Below are positions 36,001-37,468 of a DNA stretch of 64,000 nucleotides, piece after piece. The stretch covers positions 1 to 64,000 of the forward strand of contig JAUYSH010000042.1 of assembly GCA_030696455.1 (NCBI GenBank). The letters are read 5' to 3'. The translations under genes were made by a program, and so were the position numbers. The stretch's first letter is position 1. Every line of letters starts with the position of its first letter. The notes below the pieces were generated by a model that ran no database searches, had not been told where the DNA came from, and saw only the letters and a list, made by a program, of their open reading frames with translations. Source of the DNA: Elusimicrobiota bacterium. Its GTDB lineage: Bacteria; Elusimicrobiota; Elusimicrobia; UBA1565; UBA9628.

Positions 36001-37468
36001 CACCCGCCCGACCTCGATTTCGCTCCTCGGCGACGGCAACCCGACGACCGACCTGACCGGCACCGGCATACTCGACGTGGACATCAACAAGGACGGCATC
36101 GTCGACCTCGTGCTTTTCGCGCCGGGCTCGAACAAGCCGCAGTTCCGCATCGGCCTCGACATCGCCGACCAGGGGAACCTCGCCAAGACCGCGCCCGACC
36201 CCGGCCAAGGCCTGGCTCCCTCGGCCTGGGCCCGCAGCGCCGGCTCGCTCTCCTTCAACCTGCCCATCACGGGAACCTCCGGCTACTACCAGGTCGCCGC
36301 CGGCGCCTATTACGACGACCCCATCGGCATCACGCACAAATGGTCCTCGGTCACGGCCGTCGATGTCGCCCGCCTCTCGGCCGCCGCGTTCGGCGTCCTG
36401 GCGGGCAGCGCGCCGATCACCGGCGCCACGCTCACGAACCTGGTGCTCGAGATCCCCAATGTCACGCGCCTGACCCAGGTTCTGACGCAGGAGACGACGT
36501 TCTTCACCGTCGTGAGCAACACCGGCCTGCTGGGCAAGACCGACGGCTCGGGCCTGGTCTACATCGGCTCGGAGATCATGCGCGTCAAGCGCGGCCCGAC
36601 GGCCAACACCTTCGAGGTCATCTTCCAGGACGGCGACCCCGCCCCGTTCAACGGCCGCGGCCTGCGCGGCTCGGCGCCGATCATCCACACCAGCGGCGAG
36701 CTCGTCTCCGACGCCGGCGCCATCCTCTTCGCGCAGTTCGTCTCGGCTACGGGCGCCACCTCGCCGCCTCAGCCCATGTGGGTGTACCGCGTGGACCCTT
36801 CGGCTCCGACCACCCCCGGCGCGGCGATCCCGCTCGAGCAAGGCAAGCCGACCTACGCGGTCAAGTGGGCCGCGTCGCAGCAGTTCGTCTCCGGCGTGTC
36901 CGCCTACGAGGTGCAGGAGCGCGGCGGCGACCCGAAGAACCTGTCTGAAACGGTGATCTGGCGCACGATCAACGTCATCCCGTCGCGGCTGACCACCTAC
37001 AACGTGGGCGACCCGAGCTTCGCGGGCGAGGGCGCGCGCAAGCCGGGACATTTCTTCAGCTACCGGGTCCGCGCGATCAGCGGCGCCGGCGTGGCCTCGA
37101 GCTGGTCGCCGCTGGCCGCGAGCGCGGGCACCGGCATCACCTCCGAGATCATCACCGGCGTCAGCAACTTCCCCAACCCCTTCGACTCGCGCAAGGGCGG
37201 AGACCTCGGCCTGACGAAGATCACCTACATCCTCAACAGCGACTCCGACGTGACGATCACGATCTACGACGCTTTGGGCTACCTGGTCAAGACCATCTCC
37301 TGCCCGCCCGGCTCCGAGGGCGGCAAGCTCGGCCAGAACTTCGTCCCGTGGAACGGCCGCAACGACGCCGGCGTCAACGTCTCCAAGGGCGGCTACACGG
37401 CCCGCATCAAGGTCAAGGCGTCCGGCGGCTCGGCCACGGTCATCCGCAAGATCGGCGTGATCCACTGA
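74..37468 (+). CDS. Giant multi-domain exported repeat protein (12,464 aa)
   Basis: A single uninterrupted frame begins with a signal peptide (two Arg-rich turns, a hydrophobic LLSALLAFV core and an A-Y-A cleavage site near residue 26). The order of parts is: W-rich propeller-like repeats (about 27-910); 54 tandem Ig-like units of about 128 residues (911-7829) with the cores ISGTAxD, YWNGxxW, RAxDxAGN and FxYDxxxP; about 16 units with a VxDxFxN signature (7830-10070); eight units with Asp/Asn-rich Ca-loop-like motifs (10070-11890); a linker with EF-hand-like DVNGDG and DINKDG; and a FlgD-like Ig domain (about 12360-12464). The architecture suggests an exported, fibre-like adhesin, S-layer or predation protein, but no function is shown. 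The absence of any stop over 37 kb, and codon bias matching the neighbours, argue that it is expressed. No catalytic domain was recognised. The next gene has its own promoter-like sequence. Confidence 0.93.
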   Translation: MRLNRRAAKAAGLLSALLAFVPAAYAETEGMLGYGRVVPAPTVRTFSGGNWGNEATGLADSADPGVIQWLRTAAAPSWSARAGYKATVSIDHLGNLTMQIYDGANWIDMQRVILSQTGLAQWQWADVTWVGDKALVTFSRNVTTANQQLGFYTWDAGWSGQGLTGYTATQVARSVRLASSPVYVSSKAVVSVQNAAGGVASRGWHGTDWMATSFVNATVESIGNYRGFDVAFTSDIARVVTGSADALDHDAWNMTTGAWSSPAATPDFDPGNNSTWYWVRLAADPHSDSNGRMILLTWNEDNDIAVGVWDNGWKATGASGDVSFNDTQIETNAQNPLNQLGDVAWQTDSGGTRKAVLAWARASEQRPVYRTYTPGTGWSNAAFAPTVSSNIRAVRVFCDIDTNELFLFTVNNAGQLNAVQGVGDGTDLNGGTNELISGYMTRPILPTTTSDPRQAFDATDGPMVSYGKASDFPYIRNFNGTTFAGETSAPNLGGTPRHIVIQSNPTRNEKVLGAIGNDGFIRFIVYNGVSGTWGNQSVWPLPAGLAIGNDTDTNNQDRYRGFDIAFERSSGDAIVVFFAGSEKPYYDRWNGTSWQGASEITGWVTDATPRYPFWIKLAANPNPSSEEIIAVAAHAPNPTFTAPGADDVKLRAMVWNGSTWGSAREHEAGLETIATQAFDVVYESTYPFRGMVGWANRADETLRYNLWISTAIAGAHWYYATFNASGDLQGGGNSNTNIWVRLSAEPISNRIAVAVLSDGLDDLSMATLDLPDTFGNLATVDANNIPTQVNVYFRPFDMAWEQAGGGGLVFAYADNNALLRYRRFTASLAGELSAESVGTGFVARGVQMEADPYSNNIRTIVTASDYSLQLQNWSGAAWSVLFSPTPKIMLGEEGASPPTFAPFYFTHSRDFTRPVSVVQNPVNNAHYVTGQPASISGTANDDLVGDGKNVSGLVRVNVIIRDMSLPNEYYQVGAGWVTTVTPIRNLATGLNNWSIGGLGAIWTNGRTYRIQSEAVDREGNTQAVLSQVDFVFDTSRPTGVIVHPRTQAGFEGYYRGFQLATVSGTAGDTPPGLVSSLVFNLRRELPTGVFNWWNRETETWQGSEIYYSTVACGINCWNSGTGVWKSTMPAAAWTDGATYYLGLNVQDRAGNWHLTATTNTFVVDETTPTVTVGLPGVEEGVYRGFSQITGLSADDFQLRMSSVSIRDLGTGNCWGGAAFNQGCPFWINSATTHAWSYPFASGVFNNARIEISARAQDAAGNLTATPTTRIFRVDSTTPTTTVAVPVSNSTRTTLTLITGLATDNSNGFLEGVKLRIFRPKDGLYWTGAGWGGQTEINANDTRDGNSSFADPTETFSQAWSLPFNDVNWGANKEGTATPYTPDEISGSSFTIIVTARDRARDANNALQPHEFDWTTVSQHRFWWDVVKPTTTVDFPGHLGTLGQGATTFHGGKYDAHSGVNRVEYQLQRQSDGLFWLGGTNWGSMPANWPDAQLWASSWTFTSPAFAPSDSGISYVMYTRACDNGGVLADTDCASPTKLANVQTDWTVGVDSVTFAVDAVNPLSGVTVPNQNQINRLPTISGTATDFSAIALTEVAIASSAGGSCAGGSPDGTCRWWSHANSNWVSFATFTNTTVQGSPWSYTVPGAIGFVDGRDYQIIPRARDLVANQAEGTPRTFTWDVTAPLGNLTVPSSGTAVTALNAISGTASDVAPGLPNQAEIYIRRVGTPLYWDPNGVAGAAGQFNPSGAVIWFLLADSPSDGLWTYNSSPVPWTNGLYYEMSTRIRDFATNETGQPSPGTPGAGALPTPVFFDLDRPTATIDNIVNASFVSAVAAASGKASDIGTGLNGGRVSNVYLHVYRQGLNQTWNWNTTTWVAGDQQSAIADPSSQPNFWKSVPYTPDPVDPSSGTWSEPLAFLAGQSGETFRVVARARDWANSMQVTPSTVTFTLDEYQASPERPSATVAAPVDGLHTRPIFAFASGSSLDNTGGQIAAVRVSLRRFNGPVNYWTGLAWSAVEPVPWPNAAAADGNFNSDSEGWQFAMPPLAEWTDNVAYDVRAQAVDAAGNFSVIQWSTKNFVYDTFKPTATITLPINAGYISQTGFVSGGAVDTGAGVVDFVQVRVRRASDGRYLDLSVGPNGDWVVGGPEIWNNATIGGAGPWTFSLSSAAWETGINYEAQARGIDRATNMQVTYSSVTFSADFQVPSSVVQVPIHATTPDNITDITGTAVDAGPSGVGNVFVAYWRASPANWWNRTTMAFDLPDAAVPPDAPGLASNYWVKASTNNTPTVAWVVTGASTPSFVGGVTYHVLSAVSDRATNLEGRPSAAALGTNRISFTAAFPASQIVKPDATDPHFRATLATLSGTINTVATGAEVRIRDITNNLYWNGGGWAAPIVFIPATVGGLDWSYTIPAVNFTSLNRYSVESRATGVPVEAPPKGPREFYIDDGVPTAGVSMPDVLYKVSLPALSGTAADDADALAGAQKTVYFRLRRTELALPQYWNPTVSTYTSSALDCLSGVDATCLVPNVGALPPNTFAVTHASFTDSTAYEANRAYVVSLIVKDRAGNGTTVNKNFTWDVGAPVSGMTLPNHSNPIRSMGSPQITGTATDNFLVHATSVAVRSLRNGLCYNPGTLFFTETCPYWLATSSNPAADWTFSDANLNSALGAFSTYYTILSRAADVAGNEQSGFTANVSSRTFLFDIVPPVSAITYPAHLAAYRGSQVSGVFNPFAGNASDPGAPWNAGLRRVEIRLSYVAAPDTWYWQSTQFSSGTGVSNGGWFATTDNLWSSIGAITWRAADTSYRLESRAEDATFLKDGTAVGNIGTPATVGGDIVDFIVDDTIPTVLLQQPSGANVGALTMISGTALGDGAGLSEVALRIQRTNGGPLEDWTGSSWTALNTHYSTATLGGVFGNQTWTYDDVVGAFVSGEQYRLFLRVTDRAGNVRAAPGGGDLTFVYDSVAPNLAINFPYSPPTVPPYSNRAESSRQVILASGTVSDPGAVVSGVTQVWVALSSGSAEDVWWNDTTRLFDTSQPTVFWAAQVYVGGSDWTYQPAEFATTAFQDGVIYRLHVRARDAAGNWTNNVTNPVLSAAAQSQSLRYDLSRPTSTVSVPVNGTKINSLPAFSGAMTETGAGGSGVLRSYLAVRHDDGGSAANGWWNWGTGAFDGAISDPPPAPPGPAWTQVSSTPVQNLGTLSWSTATPAGMLESSATYRAVVVALDQATNIQQNPAAAGAGAAFRYDTQAPTATLTNPPYAAFVNAAGLGLIAGTATDETRGASGLQTIQILLKLQNAEAYWNGGTTGVFASDYDNTGSKFGQWRTVPTGFNWSLAFPPMAPAESRALRLWVRATDQAGNQSATPSNGQLDANLNADGTPARSFIYDNTPPTTLVTAPAPFVNFAPATITGTAEDAFPAFNPSGVIDVRLRMARSTGEYWDLFGSTWTASNAFSNTSLTGLNPWTFSAFNGAFSDGYRYDVNSRGEDAAGNLETGFGTYSFIVDRSTPLSSIEWPHASAFVSSAAVVIRGMADDFYCTQQPALCNASRNSQSGLTATGVTVAVAEVVVSTNWWDGANFASAVPVWLPASFAGASSGTWTFPLPAGKLTSTKVYRAVVRAQDRAGNLDIVTSTNSFIYDAAAPVSLATSPVLFNGSISGIYGTASDASPGALSVVRLTIRKTAPLNEYWNGVAWQGAPVELSSGVVGAFIAGTTYGWYYDTSATNFTNASTYTVTARAVDQAGNVEPAHGSHDIEFYLEAPTPTVVLTQPTAPDLKHYGPNSAGGVTTLIGTGQNLRLTNGVRVALQRLSEPTSYWYDPTASWTNDPSTYTAINVIAGTPQTWSLGLNAPYVVDNASYSLTVTPVNAAGLLGTAVSRTFVFDKTAPVSAFTNPAVVACAGADACLSALPAIAGTSADTTNTNPPSVQFTGVKLRLKNSVTGDYWNGTAFAPGLSEMSIEAPNFSGAGPYAWSTTTLAGAGLLDGEDYTLFAYAADRAGNAQSVEAQMAQFTFVYDTSPPVGILSQPSSGQVYLNLATISGTSVDPGGANPNNKFSGVQRVELQIRNPQSDICWNHGASAFDLSCAAPASFFTATGINPWTYSNANLTTALVTGGHYTITARAVDFAGNVQSVYTVPVSSRTLQVDKVAPATAFTKPLSGVSYRPSQLNGGSALTGNASDAEAMLYPPPLNDAIQSVDTVIWYLEGGTSYYYTGVVDLFPSGNGTKFSSNTIESAQWKPVTTGTATWSSLFTDADWISDKPYRAKSRARDRARDAGGAIVGNLGTTFVQNVSLVDFKVDATPPVSTVHTPAGTGFLHDLETIAGTSNSDLSLANTYYLRVWYVVGTSSIYWNGNAWNTGLPDVPTQLPVEVAGSTGVVAWTFPGSMPGYTFPTITQPDNTAYGIAIHARDNAGNLEVPTTAQFILDQVGPNVIISTPMQTSQNYGSARPLVTLRGTSSDSPAGVLRVDLEIKQVSDTPNLFWDGFVWTAVSSVVPAISTNPWTYAAPAWIDNKQYQIRAKAVDMAANDSGFGLAVPFKYDVNKPSTTILVPNQPFYPLSWAGTPLSGTALDWVHYPSTQAKSGLTRVEIQIHDNVANLYWQGNGWNPAPAFRAVSTTTLDPSSWTYPPSNPPGDTLPGWNDNNDYTIDLRATDRTGNIENLVSYTFTFDSFAPTTTITAPLDDNYATAFALSSGTYSSVPAGIAQVLVAVRNPLGSFWDGTNFVSFNPATCWLPAQIHPSSWSFTNAALAANINTTQSVPITYEFFVRGVDGAGNDNRGSGQPTAGTGTRLRVDYFAPTSGFTHPLDNAALTGGVAPLTGTAGDQALAATKGIGLFEVRLKAVRIDSVNARRYWDGVSWNAADQGFNLPTTLGGAPQSVQTFASQGAAIGDNNFEDSYRYQVTARAEDLLGFQDPVYSTTTFIVDRATPTASLLRPMHGNFISTATLSLSSGTFSEPVGPGGITSGLAEVRLQIEDISDQATVPHAIPGGNQRFWNGTAWQAAPISTTAVVYSSSWTLFNFPTGADIVRGDPSPNGRQYAIRAIASDLAGNAGSFPNYFVARATISFDGTPPVSGVTTPPDGLDTTNLGTITGTAFDPLVNASSSDVRAVYVSIQNDPGNLGDPNNSAYWNALSNTWVLGTPVWNPTVYNAGSGVWQFVSGTIDSNLFVGSYYVIHSSAVDNAGNTTPLPLAGQPAYSKVRFQPPPAATAITGPTSLQYYNQLPGAAGTANGVTTSIEIKLRRFDTDQCWGGGATGFGWVNCLPADGTNTRVVYPAAGNWTYPPGGENMPDWSLVNNTTFSLQSVGINYAAVRESPPQITQFFIDRSSPVSSVSFPANGAFLASTPTLSGATLDPFGINGAGVKTVKITLQRLDNNFYWNQLVSTWTAAVAQSTAAHQAGPNTWSFSSIVSTLTWQNGLSYTLAVFSEDKSLGSANGNTEVPAAPITFNFDATLPTVAIQAPAAAPLRQGQVTLATISGTAAATAPNTIRKVQVRVQQQAGSIYANPGVPPLSFSQLNGDLAWFDATNTVDWTNWHTSTGFLYTNGSTYTIVARAENQSGTYTVPYASTTIVYDTLAPLSGVSVPANLAIVPSLPAITGTAADLPVGNPGVVSVMRARLKRLSDNTYWDGFSTWNAAIQTLGPGQGVSVYPSTWAFSAINIPTAGDLTSSVSYYLTVSGIDDAAGGGNIEIWDSPRGSTFTFDNTPPLASIVSPINDSFRNAVPSFSGISTDDVLVSTVQLSLQNASIVAPNCYNPAVNAFNAACPAWFGAQGTNANWTFAFPVQPWLQANQYVLRSSATDVATNIQTALSSAAFTYDRNASTAGVTVPSAGALGPFLGDITGTGLDAPAGISSLRLAISSGAGLGNWYNGSVFTGGAPTFFATSAYVVGAPDTWAWAYPVLTDGQLYTLRARTVDFASNQRDQDFNFRFDSSSPTASVADPVQGAFKTASFTISGGSSDFDPDGAGPLGGTVISTVAVSIERLGTGLCYTLGVGFNAPCPNFIPAEGAPGAWTFTALPNPYLTSESYTVVARALDAAGNTQDVFTPATSSNTFTYDTTVPVVSIITPIPGRVKAVAGGLVGTGTAAAGVPTGLALVDLRVRREGVNVFADPNSGLNFSQADGDLAWFNAATVSVPPWTNWTVSSAVPFTGLDGSTFSFIARSLNKAGVYSTTYATSTFVYDSRPPETGVTVPANGAFINTLASLTGTAVDFPLINPGITASVGVRFKRLSDGNFWTGFGTWSGTLATMGAAQGVQVFPSSWVVSPANLPTPADLTSGVSYYVTTSGLDDATPGGNPELYDSPRGSTFTFDNTVPVTGIVSPVDGSFRNTVAAVNGSGFDAVSISTVQLSLENTSIAAPNCYNAALNVFNAACPAWFAAQGSTIAWSYAFPVQPWTQAQSYVLRSSATDVAANAQLTLSSAAFTYDRNAATAAVTVPGLGALGPFMGNIAGTGLDAPAGVSSLRLAVSSGAGLGNWYDGAVFTGVSPVFFTTSAYVYGAPDTWSWSYPTLTDGQLYTMRVRTLDRAGNQRDQDASFRFDSSSPTAVVTNPVQNAFKTGNFAIAGNSSDPDPDGAGPRAGTLVSTVAVSIERLGSGMCYTFGVGFNAPCPNYIPAFGAPGAWTFTPAPNPYITGETYIVSVRAGDNAGNTQDVFTPATSSNTFIYNTAVPTVGIAYPAQPRHRDLLTLSGTANDAIPTSLAKVQVRVRRLSAPARYADPLDFGTPHAFSVLVANADSAWFDAATVSNPPWTNWTLSSGVPFVSSEQYSIEARALNQAGTYSTIYASHTLIFDTNPPLTTVLLPVHLSTVSALPLLTGASADQPAGNGGLVSDIRLRLVRLDLNQFWTGSGWSGSVSQLTKDEGVEIHVSSWTLSTNLPAIGQLTNGVSYYLTTSGLDDAAPPTGNAEAFNDPVRASTFTVDLVGPVAGFTAPSNLSVISTLAKIRGTAADALAGVSTAGQIEIAIAEDGPNNGCWNGTIAGGTFTLAGCPIYYPITGGDRGGEFSQVSTFWEVNAPPPTTQFGYKVWVRARDNATPSGNVTAPATISSITFVYNTSLPAAAILVPPSLPAPGGNLAAAFTVSGTASDTFGITGTSVAYQEADTNMYWDGVSTFSSVTPVWTNAPFAGITPSFTFSTPAPVPAASTGRNYNLYVKAINSAGLEQAASANTVKWDTTKPAASVNLPLNNAYGRTLPSVTGVASDPGAAASGVGGTQIQIKRVLASDCWGGGAWGVNCTTASSWLTPIAGTPWTKNTQLPPANNLPGGLEDGKEYEISARAFDLAGNTQTATTANTFRFDVSSPSVAAVLPAHGSRYASLTMISGTAADQLPGEFNVTFPRVRVHDIPLNQYWVAGTGWVTSAFPGFPDLWNTAIDSTSVAGTFTWHYDAAAGAPALSANWPDRDNGLRVEVRALDAAGNYTIASSTFSFDATRPGSYVLYPPMDGVTYSTMAVIGGTSTDNTSPITDVGIKMWYVTGPTTYYWSPATPHWNPIDSGFWSIGGSAGPAATINPWAYNSTQNPDFANPGTLNYAWKEGTHDGGNGKLFHIITRGVDGAGNAQTVFSTRTFRFDNVPPFSQPVAPIHNAAYRTLTTLSGSSTDDVGSVVSLSVSIYDEEAARYFDGTGFGSIPEVWLPVLPANLHQTSWTFTNGSLAYLTEHHYVIKSSATDNVGNVQSAIGSARFLFETDPPNSTVVNPSNLTTYDDTKILIGGSTDPNFLGGITGKGSGVVPTLGWHQGAIDIAVFRDTAPLVAGGPVPYGGWDSTGYFWNGSTWVASSGGPLFVPATFVDAFGNWQYDKLTCPRPSPTDPCWVRGDPYVAWTRATDNAGNQQVVIQDGPRFFISGVAQSFEIVTSSNPSTVGNDITVTVTARDGPGGTGGVASSYSGTVRFLMVDGAGGPESSDDDLVSDSLHGLPKDFPFTTGTLGENGVKAFTIRIRKAGSRLLRVQQVDNAALFGILNLTAHRKTGTQVQLIADCDPLGQQPGPGVVTPGSQGRTGTPRTRTAGQTVAYCARVTDEFYNVDTDSTTTVYVTDSDVNNESVSPDQYLVIPGGSVGFNRVFVTADVVGQVVQSTGSGVFPNASNPATSVVVIGQPADRLVALLPNETRVQGKFSVPPFGKTLGATDEVQAGSTISLRVFAVDPFYNDDASVAFPVTARLWSDSFTGSFTQSLQGGATTFVFTPVVAGTQSFAAQSASLPAATSNYYTPTPARVWWAPPVKFQMLVAGQTAGPGKPPYDANPTTGGRAVAAPALLTAGVTTAITINLVDPYFNVVKATTPFMPLVASVTKPLAQLDFQNDPNIQLRGLSPSPFQRTLVAGTTSFSFIPVTRNAAMQLRVTDTNLTGTFYSTDTVSNAAVQANTPLSLLVQMPGETYAEGTVAGKTGVPSTLTAGDSYGVTVRAVDLYNNLANDGRSVRLTTNDPYAVVPAPQSLALGQTPFAGFLPSAATGNLVVTGVDNDVEVPALTGQSVSGITVVPGAPDRMIVVLNGETLVPGKTVAPFGVSGIPMQSTAGVFFGANVYATDARYNVVNTVAKPAIVMTSNDPFVPALGSVAMAAGAASVPSILLRTAGNRTLTAADGGGGGPALSNGVSNTLGVLPNSPTRLRTMTPVETRVPGSTANGRTGAAYTAQAGFVFNATVDITDAFWNLTPGVTQQIRLVADDPFAVIVPTTQVVTTSATYSVTLKRAGTTILRSELVDGLSYPSLTADDSTPITVMPGTPSRLLTIMPGETFSQGSPTGKGGTPIAQSAGTGFSVQVGVVDNFFNLVPGRAADALLTLPTDPYAPSVSTAAVNTAAGFTPPMAVSLRRAATGHYLVASDFGASGLSSDPQSSTFTVLPAAPMGLQLLLAGQIPVPGSGDYPNGGVTGVISTPTAGVPLLGTVNLVDRYMNVSPAGARPLVYLNTNDAYDIDPATAALIGGSLPVGPILVTKSSAAVVRVSPQDSAPDQVCTANAPTNICLASAPAAVSVPFRVFASTAIGLQVVLPGETQKPGKCDYLPSVVCRLLDPAEGAPGKDGTPTPYVVTSPAMNADVWLVDQFYNPVSDLAVGPNQDTNPPAVMPTVRLRFPYDTAAGVPPSAALILGNRQFNFTPLTAATAYTVVAGTTSASASTWANASSAEFPVYPGASHHMHWAGLPATITAGTAFSGTLSVHDQFHNTLSTGPNAYNKNVTFIAETFGGNQDPAFIPSSNVTFSSSTDQGVRALTSFAQLKKAGVRTLRAQETGNAAVNSEVAGFTTPTTITVTPAAPDSMKAGPADDTSVSAGSLVPNSPGNKAITGQLTDAFDNPITAGASVYIEIVGVFGSTGSLALDYGAGQINVGVSTIVLSDALGRVGVNPQIFYYVSSTAGDHARIWVGTTTAQPGLAPFIAAKKNVTGALVTVGGLPSQLVFVSSPTAATVGVNDVAGAGGRYVIQRLDDFNNVTRQGDTPVILDLPAGDKAIHTARGYALGLFGAAGDYGFRDDSNTNFITGFTIFDGFSGAETPFRFHSRMSSYSGASPAANTAEAARPGRWTVQVFLPGPSLALTSQLRMDPDSVRTVGFANPLRTEVAGKVVDFASTFAKFTPQLQDIFSNPVVATQTYVVTLATVTRAASRHNDYVAFSRSSDSVSGSRVSAPFFMASTQTVDIPIGQYQATFYYLDTNATTNYSLVGGTKPVIQLSATGLFSSQQGVFILPDSIDRVAISKGAGQTLLAGTTSLPFFMETRDFYGNPSPVRPGSDFGLGYVQLGLASNSSGQVAFSTGGAPGGFVDSTAVVYLPVNQSATSFYLIDTLLTVGGGSHTLSAAGLTYPTWEVGYATYGVNPGPPAQIGWATPPRRLIAGTTLQYELGVPTNTVVAAQLLDQYGNVTSTSSTFIIRYNTILTQDLYAGIDPTAVIVATAPSGFWTPLFGNQIDVIIPGGAGLTQAPFYLWGRLSGGATVQAQAQFGGSPVFPQITQVHQITPGRATYLTVNHPYTASNPLKVGVPGTLSIKARDLFGNVASGDPLNGNVYAGAVNFGSSGSTTTVTLLDLTNSATYHNFTAGEAGVFNNLLLQDNLIETLKVSATDYQNPSVFGFTNDISRSGLPVNPALRSDPDVVLAGILVTPTDFAPESVPPTNLPPPSKQAFGITRPSLSQGDGNVPTSPDPIPMLRMDMRVFPAGQPLIAELQSLRVQSRSEGNFDNTKVTEVGLWLDDPTAQNGRFDPVTDMFVASAAYNGAGAWFFGSGLFAQTPLNTLPPPVLGNMTINSAQSKFLFVTVRISSYGYANGELPADFGLEIPNPNDITLAPGNQVGVAANNFPVKTSTTSVVREPAQINVLTSTAEDYDINAWWQPPFLSLSSYSYVNQGTLNVGVMQLKMWTDGFTGALSKITVNHSGSGLDTAISKVKLYLDTQSDQVTTPGDGIFNFSIDRFVAETTFPVGETRLAAINIPNPTGVNGTIDVTTRTYYLVFDYDPSAEPGQTHGLSLSAANVVPLAGNGVVKTFSPIASTQVVIQATPDQVVLTDWNRQGSSATVPTDAIPSKVTQNDKNQPVAKITLRVNSGAAEWSGLKLDRWVPSMMLTGVGGLPGAPNSLLALNNKASDVTNVKVWVDKDGDGLLSVSSDSQVSPLNAVVHNFPTAPLAIPLYATGTLTNATIPVLGIATMFPSDNPFPNDQLSRLVLNDEQTDESLKEVVYCYGLDQANNQFTNCDRAREGTAARDYAAGVLLSGPARVPINSLIGGGGQTIDTSKKDYFVTFDISPLATVSPQANVGIAIPTTGYFKITSPKTMSTLNVGLQPPGRTISFVANLSEYPDLVRVSAIDSVDSALGPFLQQKSTVAVAVINSIQTDVADASWRWILVYATGTATLGGSIAGDVDETQLWYDTNNDGIFNATNDLLVGTGTFGNYQGLPLVSQINLYPARKIVTPGLAPQAQRYFIAYRMSATAQPVDPFTFQPRTLGVDLRPTSLPSLSPVTDNPFLNSLALPNVYDPSSPMPFGGKVRPIIAAPQVMSVKATPYFSTSSGTFPAPTLETVIGVNPAGTVEPVWLVSSTQGLPSPAAGATAYMLIDGEIVGYRGFSPGSSGIIDVIRGYLNTTPAAHSTGTYLAPQISQGQTNLAALRLDLWSSQFQVQLSEIRFNRSLPLGLNGDDPDLSSVKIYKTNDGVFHRDAASGLNVSDVLLGSSYFGGTTSGQAHIAINDPQIGSPGYTLITATPTVLYVAMDVSVAARFSHPSLNPPNEVTGVRVADPSRFTLTPANAGHATVFVGTTPVASPTFVVAPTVNTVNVEFDQVSGNTAFQNARNVAMLRLRMRTDRNTAIVTRVQVDRTGAAGALDSDVNVIKLWKDADGNGNFTIADSTAGPLGDYPHLVSFGNETFSSATVTLALKKPIMVSTTAADYFLTYDISQFAAEGNKLGAAILSPTYFTVQVPNAVSFSTPTFSSNPLLTVAKTVSQVTLGTSDIAAGIGGVTQAQSNVGMLRLNLVTDIALAPWRSLRVERGGGSQDTNKPLGRNTNVKFIRIFKDINQNDLLDGSDINISEVNTTLVTALSSSVVTVPFDLVVASTKGFPVDNSGAPVGGKIFVNNAELMTFSGPGCQTAFTPGVDNITGKPCLSISSRGDLLGTAASPALNHSVGVSVRKVDAFNQGNDSDVQALITLNADQFVGPTAQAFFVAYDIGDAAVQNDLINLTIRDTSWIGMPRGDAVQPLLLTGVTRINPLGTGSTSYPYVGSNVAINPITLTVSGVSLAPAGAGQGDANVPVLQIDMKTSSDFVSIAQLRLRQTGTILTSLVALTGDGDASFVKIWLDNGDRVFTSNLDTLLGAVAVSTSGPFSNGVALVSLVQGAIPYVRVTTGTATFFVSADIGFTDRAGGTTLTHTLGFTLAGFSDIIAPDGAPIVAAADPIKQPPLASKTLLIAPLTVPGVSVSSMTPPIIVTRAVTGVPGEAVGYPAYALVDSVNCNNGKDPVNPRNNICYDGAANPRPDQTKWMCQNGLPWPLNCAGSPPLIDVNGDGSPDNFKVGESTRPTSISLLGDGNPTTDLTGTGILDVDINKDGIVDLVLFAPGSNKPQFRIGLDIADQGNLAKTAPDPGQGLAPSAWARSAGSLSFNLPITGTSGYYQVAAGAYYDDPIGITHKWSSVTAVDVARLSAAAFGVLAGSAPITGATLTNLVLEIPNVTRLTQVLTQETTFFTVVSNTGLLGKTDGSGLVYIGSEIMRVKRGPTANTFEVIFQDGDPAPFNGRGLRGSAPIIHTSGELVSDAGAILFAQFVSATGATSPPQPMWVYRVDPSAPTTPGAAIPLEQGKPTYAVKWAASQQFVSGVSAYEVQERGGDPKNLSETVIWRTINVIPSRLTTYNVGDPSFAGEGARKPGHFFSYRVRAISGAGVASSWSPLAASAGTGITSEIITGVSNFPNPFDSRKGGDLGLTKITYILNSDSDVTITIYDALGYLVKTISCPPGSEGGKLGQNFVPWNGRNDAGVNVSKGGYTARIKVKASGGSATVIRKIGVIH
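152..2803 (+). repeat. N-terminal W-rich propeller-like repeat region of giant protein
   Basis: Two half-motifs alternate here. One is F-D-[VIM]-[AV]-[FYW], seen near residues 227, 562, 678 and 796. The other is [IV]-[RK]-L-[AS]-A-[DNE]-P followed by a hydrophobic strand and W-x-G-x-x-W. The spacing and the alternating strand pattern resemble beta-propeller blades, but no named family was recognised. It is clearly distinct from the Ig array that follows. Confidence 0.55.
16391..18208 (+). repeat. Five-Ig-unit block, copy A
   Basis: Residues 5440-6045, units 36-40 of the array. The block runs from FDATLP to just before YDTTVP. Diagnostic strings recur in the same order in copy B, for example FNAACPAWF, GLGNWY, GVGFNAPCPN and TPATSSNTF. 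Confidence 0.85.
18209..20032 (+). repeat. Five-Ig-unit block, copy B
   Basis: Residues 6046-6653, units 41-45. Each unit matches the unit five places earlier far better than its neighbours, at protein and nucleotide level. For example, the tract encoding PNCYN..FNAACPAWF is nearly identical at about 17295 and 19120. The repeat period is 1,818 then 1,824 bases. Confidence 0.85.
20033..20797 (+). repeat. Partial third copy of the five-unit block (two units)
   Basis: Residues 6654-6908, units 46-47. They resemble units 36-37 and 41-42 (shared PPWTNW, NQAGTYST, GVSYYLTTSGLDDA) but are more diverged. The following unit no longer matches the block, so the copy is truncated or has decayed. Confidence 0.7.
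23561..30270 (+). repeat. About 16 VxDxFxN-type Ig-like units in giant ORF
   Basis: I counted about 16 strands of the form V-x-[AVL]-x-D-x-[FY]-[YFW]-N (for example FAVDPFYN, VGVVDNFFN, VWLVDQFYN, KARDLFGN), typical of bacterial Big/invasin-like extracellular domains. In seven successive units the strand is preceded by a [ML]-x-P-[GV]-E-T-x-x-[PE]-G segment and an A-G turn. Unit spacing is about 130-140 residues. Confidence 0.7.
30271..35730 (+). repeat. Eight large Ca-loop-containing units in giant ORF
   Basis: Eight units of about 200-250 residues share Q-G-x-x-N-x-x-[VML]-x-x-[LI], a hydrophobic strand, then [VI]-K-[LIV]-[WY]-x-D-x-[ND]-x-[DN]-G-x-[FL] and finish with Y-F-[VL]-x-[FY]-D-[IV]-S. 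The D-x-N-x-D-G spacing (DKDGDG, DTNNDG, DADGNG) resembles dockerin or EF-hand calcium loops. Calcium binding is inferred. Confidence 0.6.
37146..37468 (+). other. C-terminal FlgD-like Ig domain of giant protein
   Basis: The last 105 residues contain the N-F-P-N-P-F motif, T-K-I-T-Y-x-L, V-T-I-T-I-Y-D-A-L-G-Y-L-V and a W-N-G-R-N-D-A-G-x-x-V-S-K-G-x-Y core. This matches the FlgD-like Ig/T9SS-type C-terminal module common at the end of large exported proteins in Gram-negative phyla. It may act in sorting or anchoring, but no secretion system genes are in this window. Confidence 0.8.
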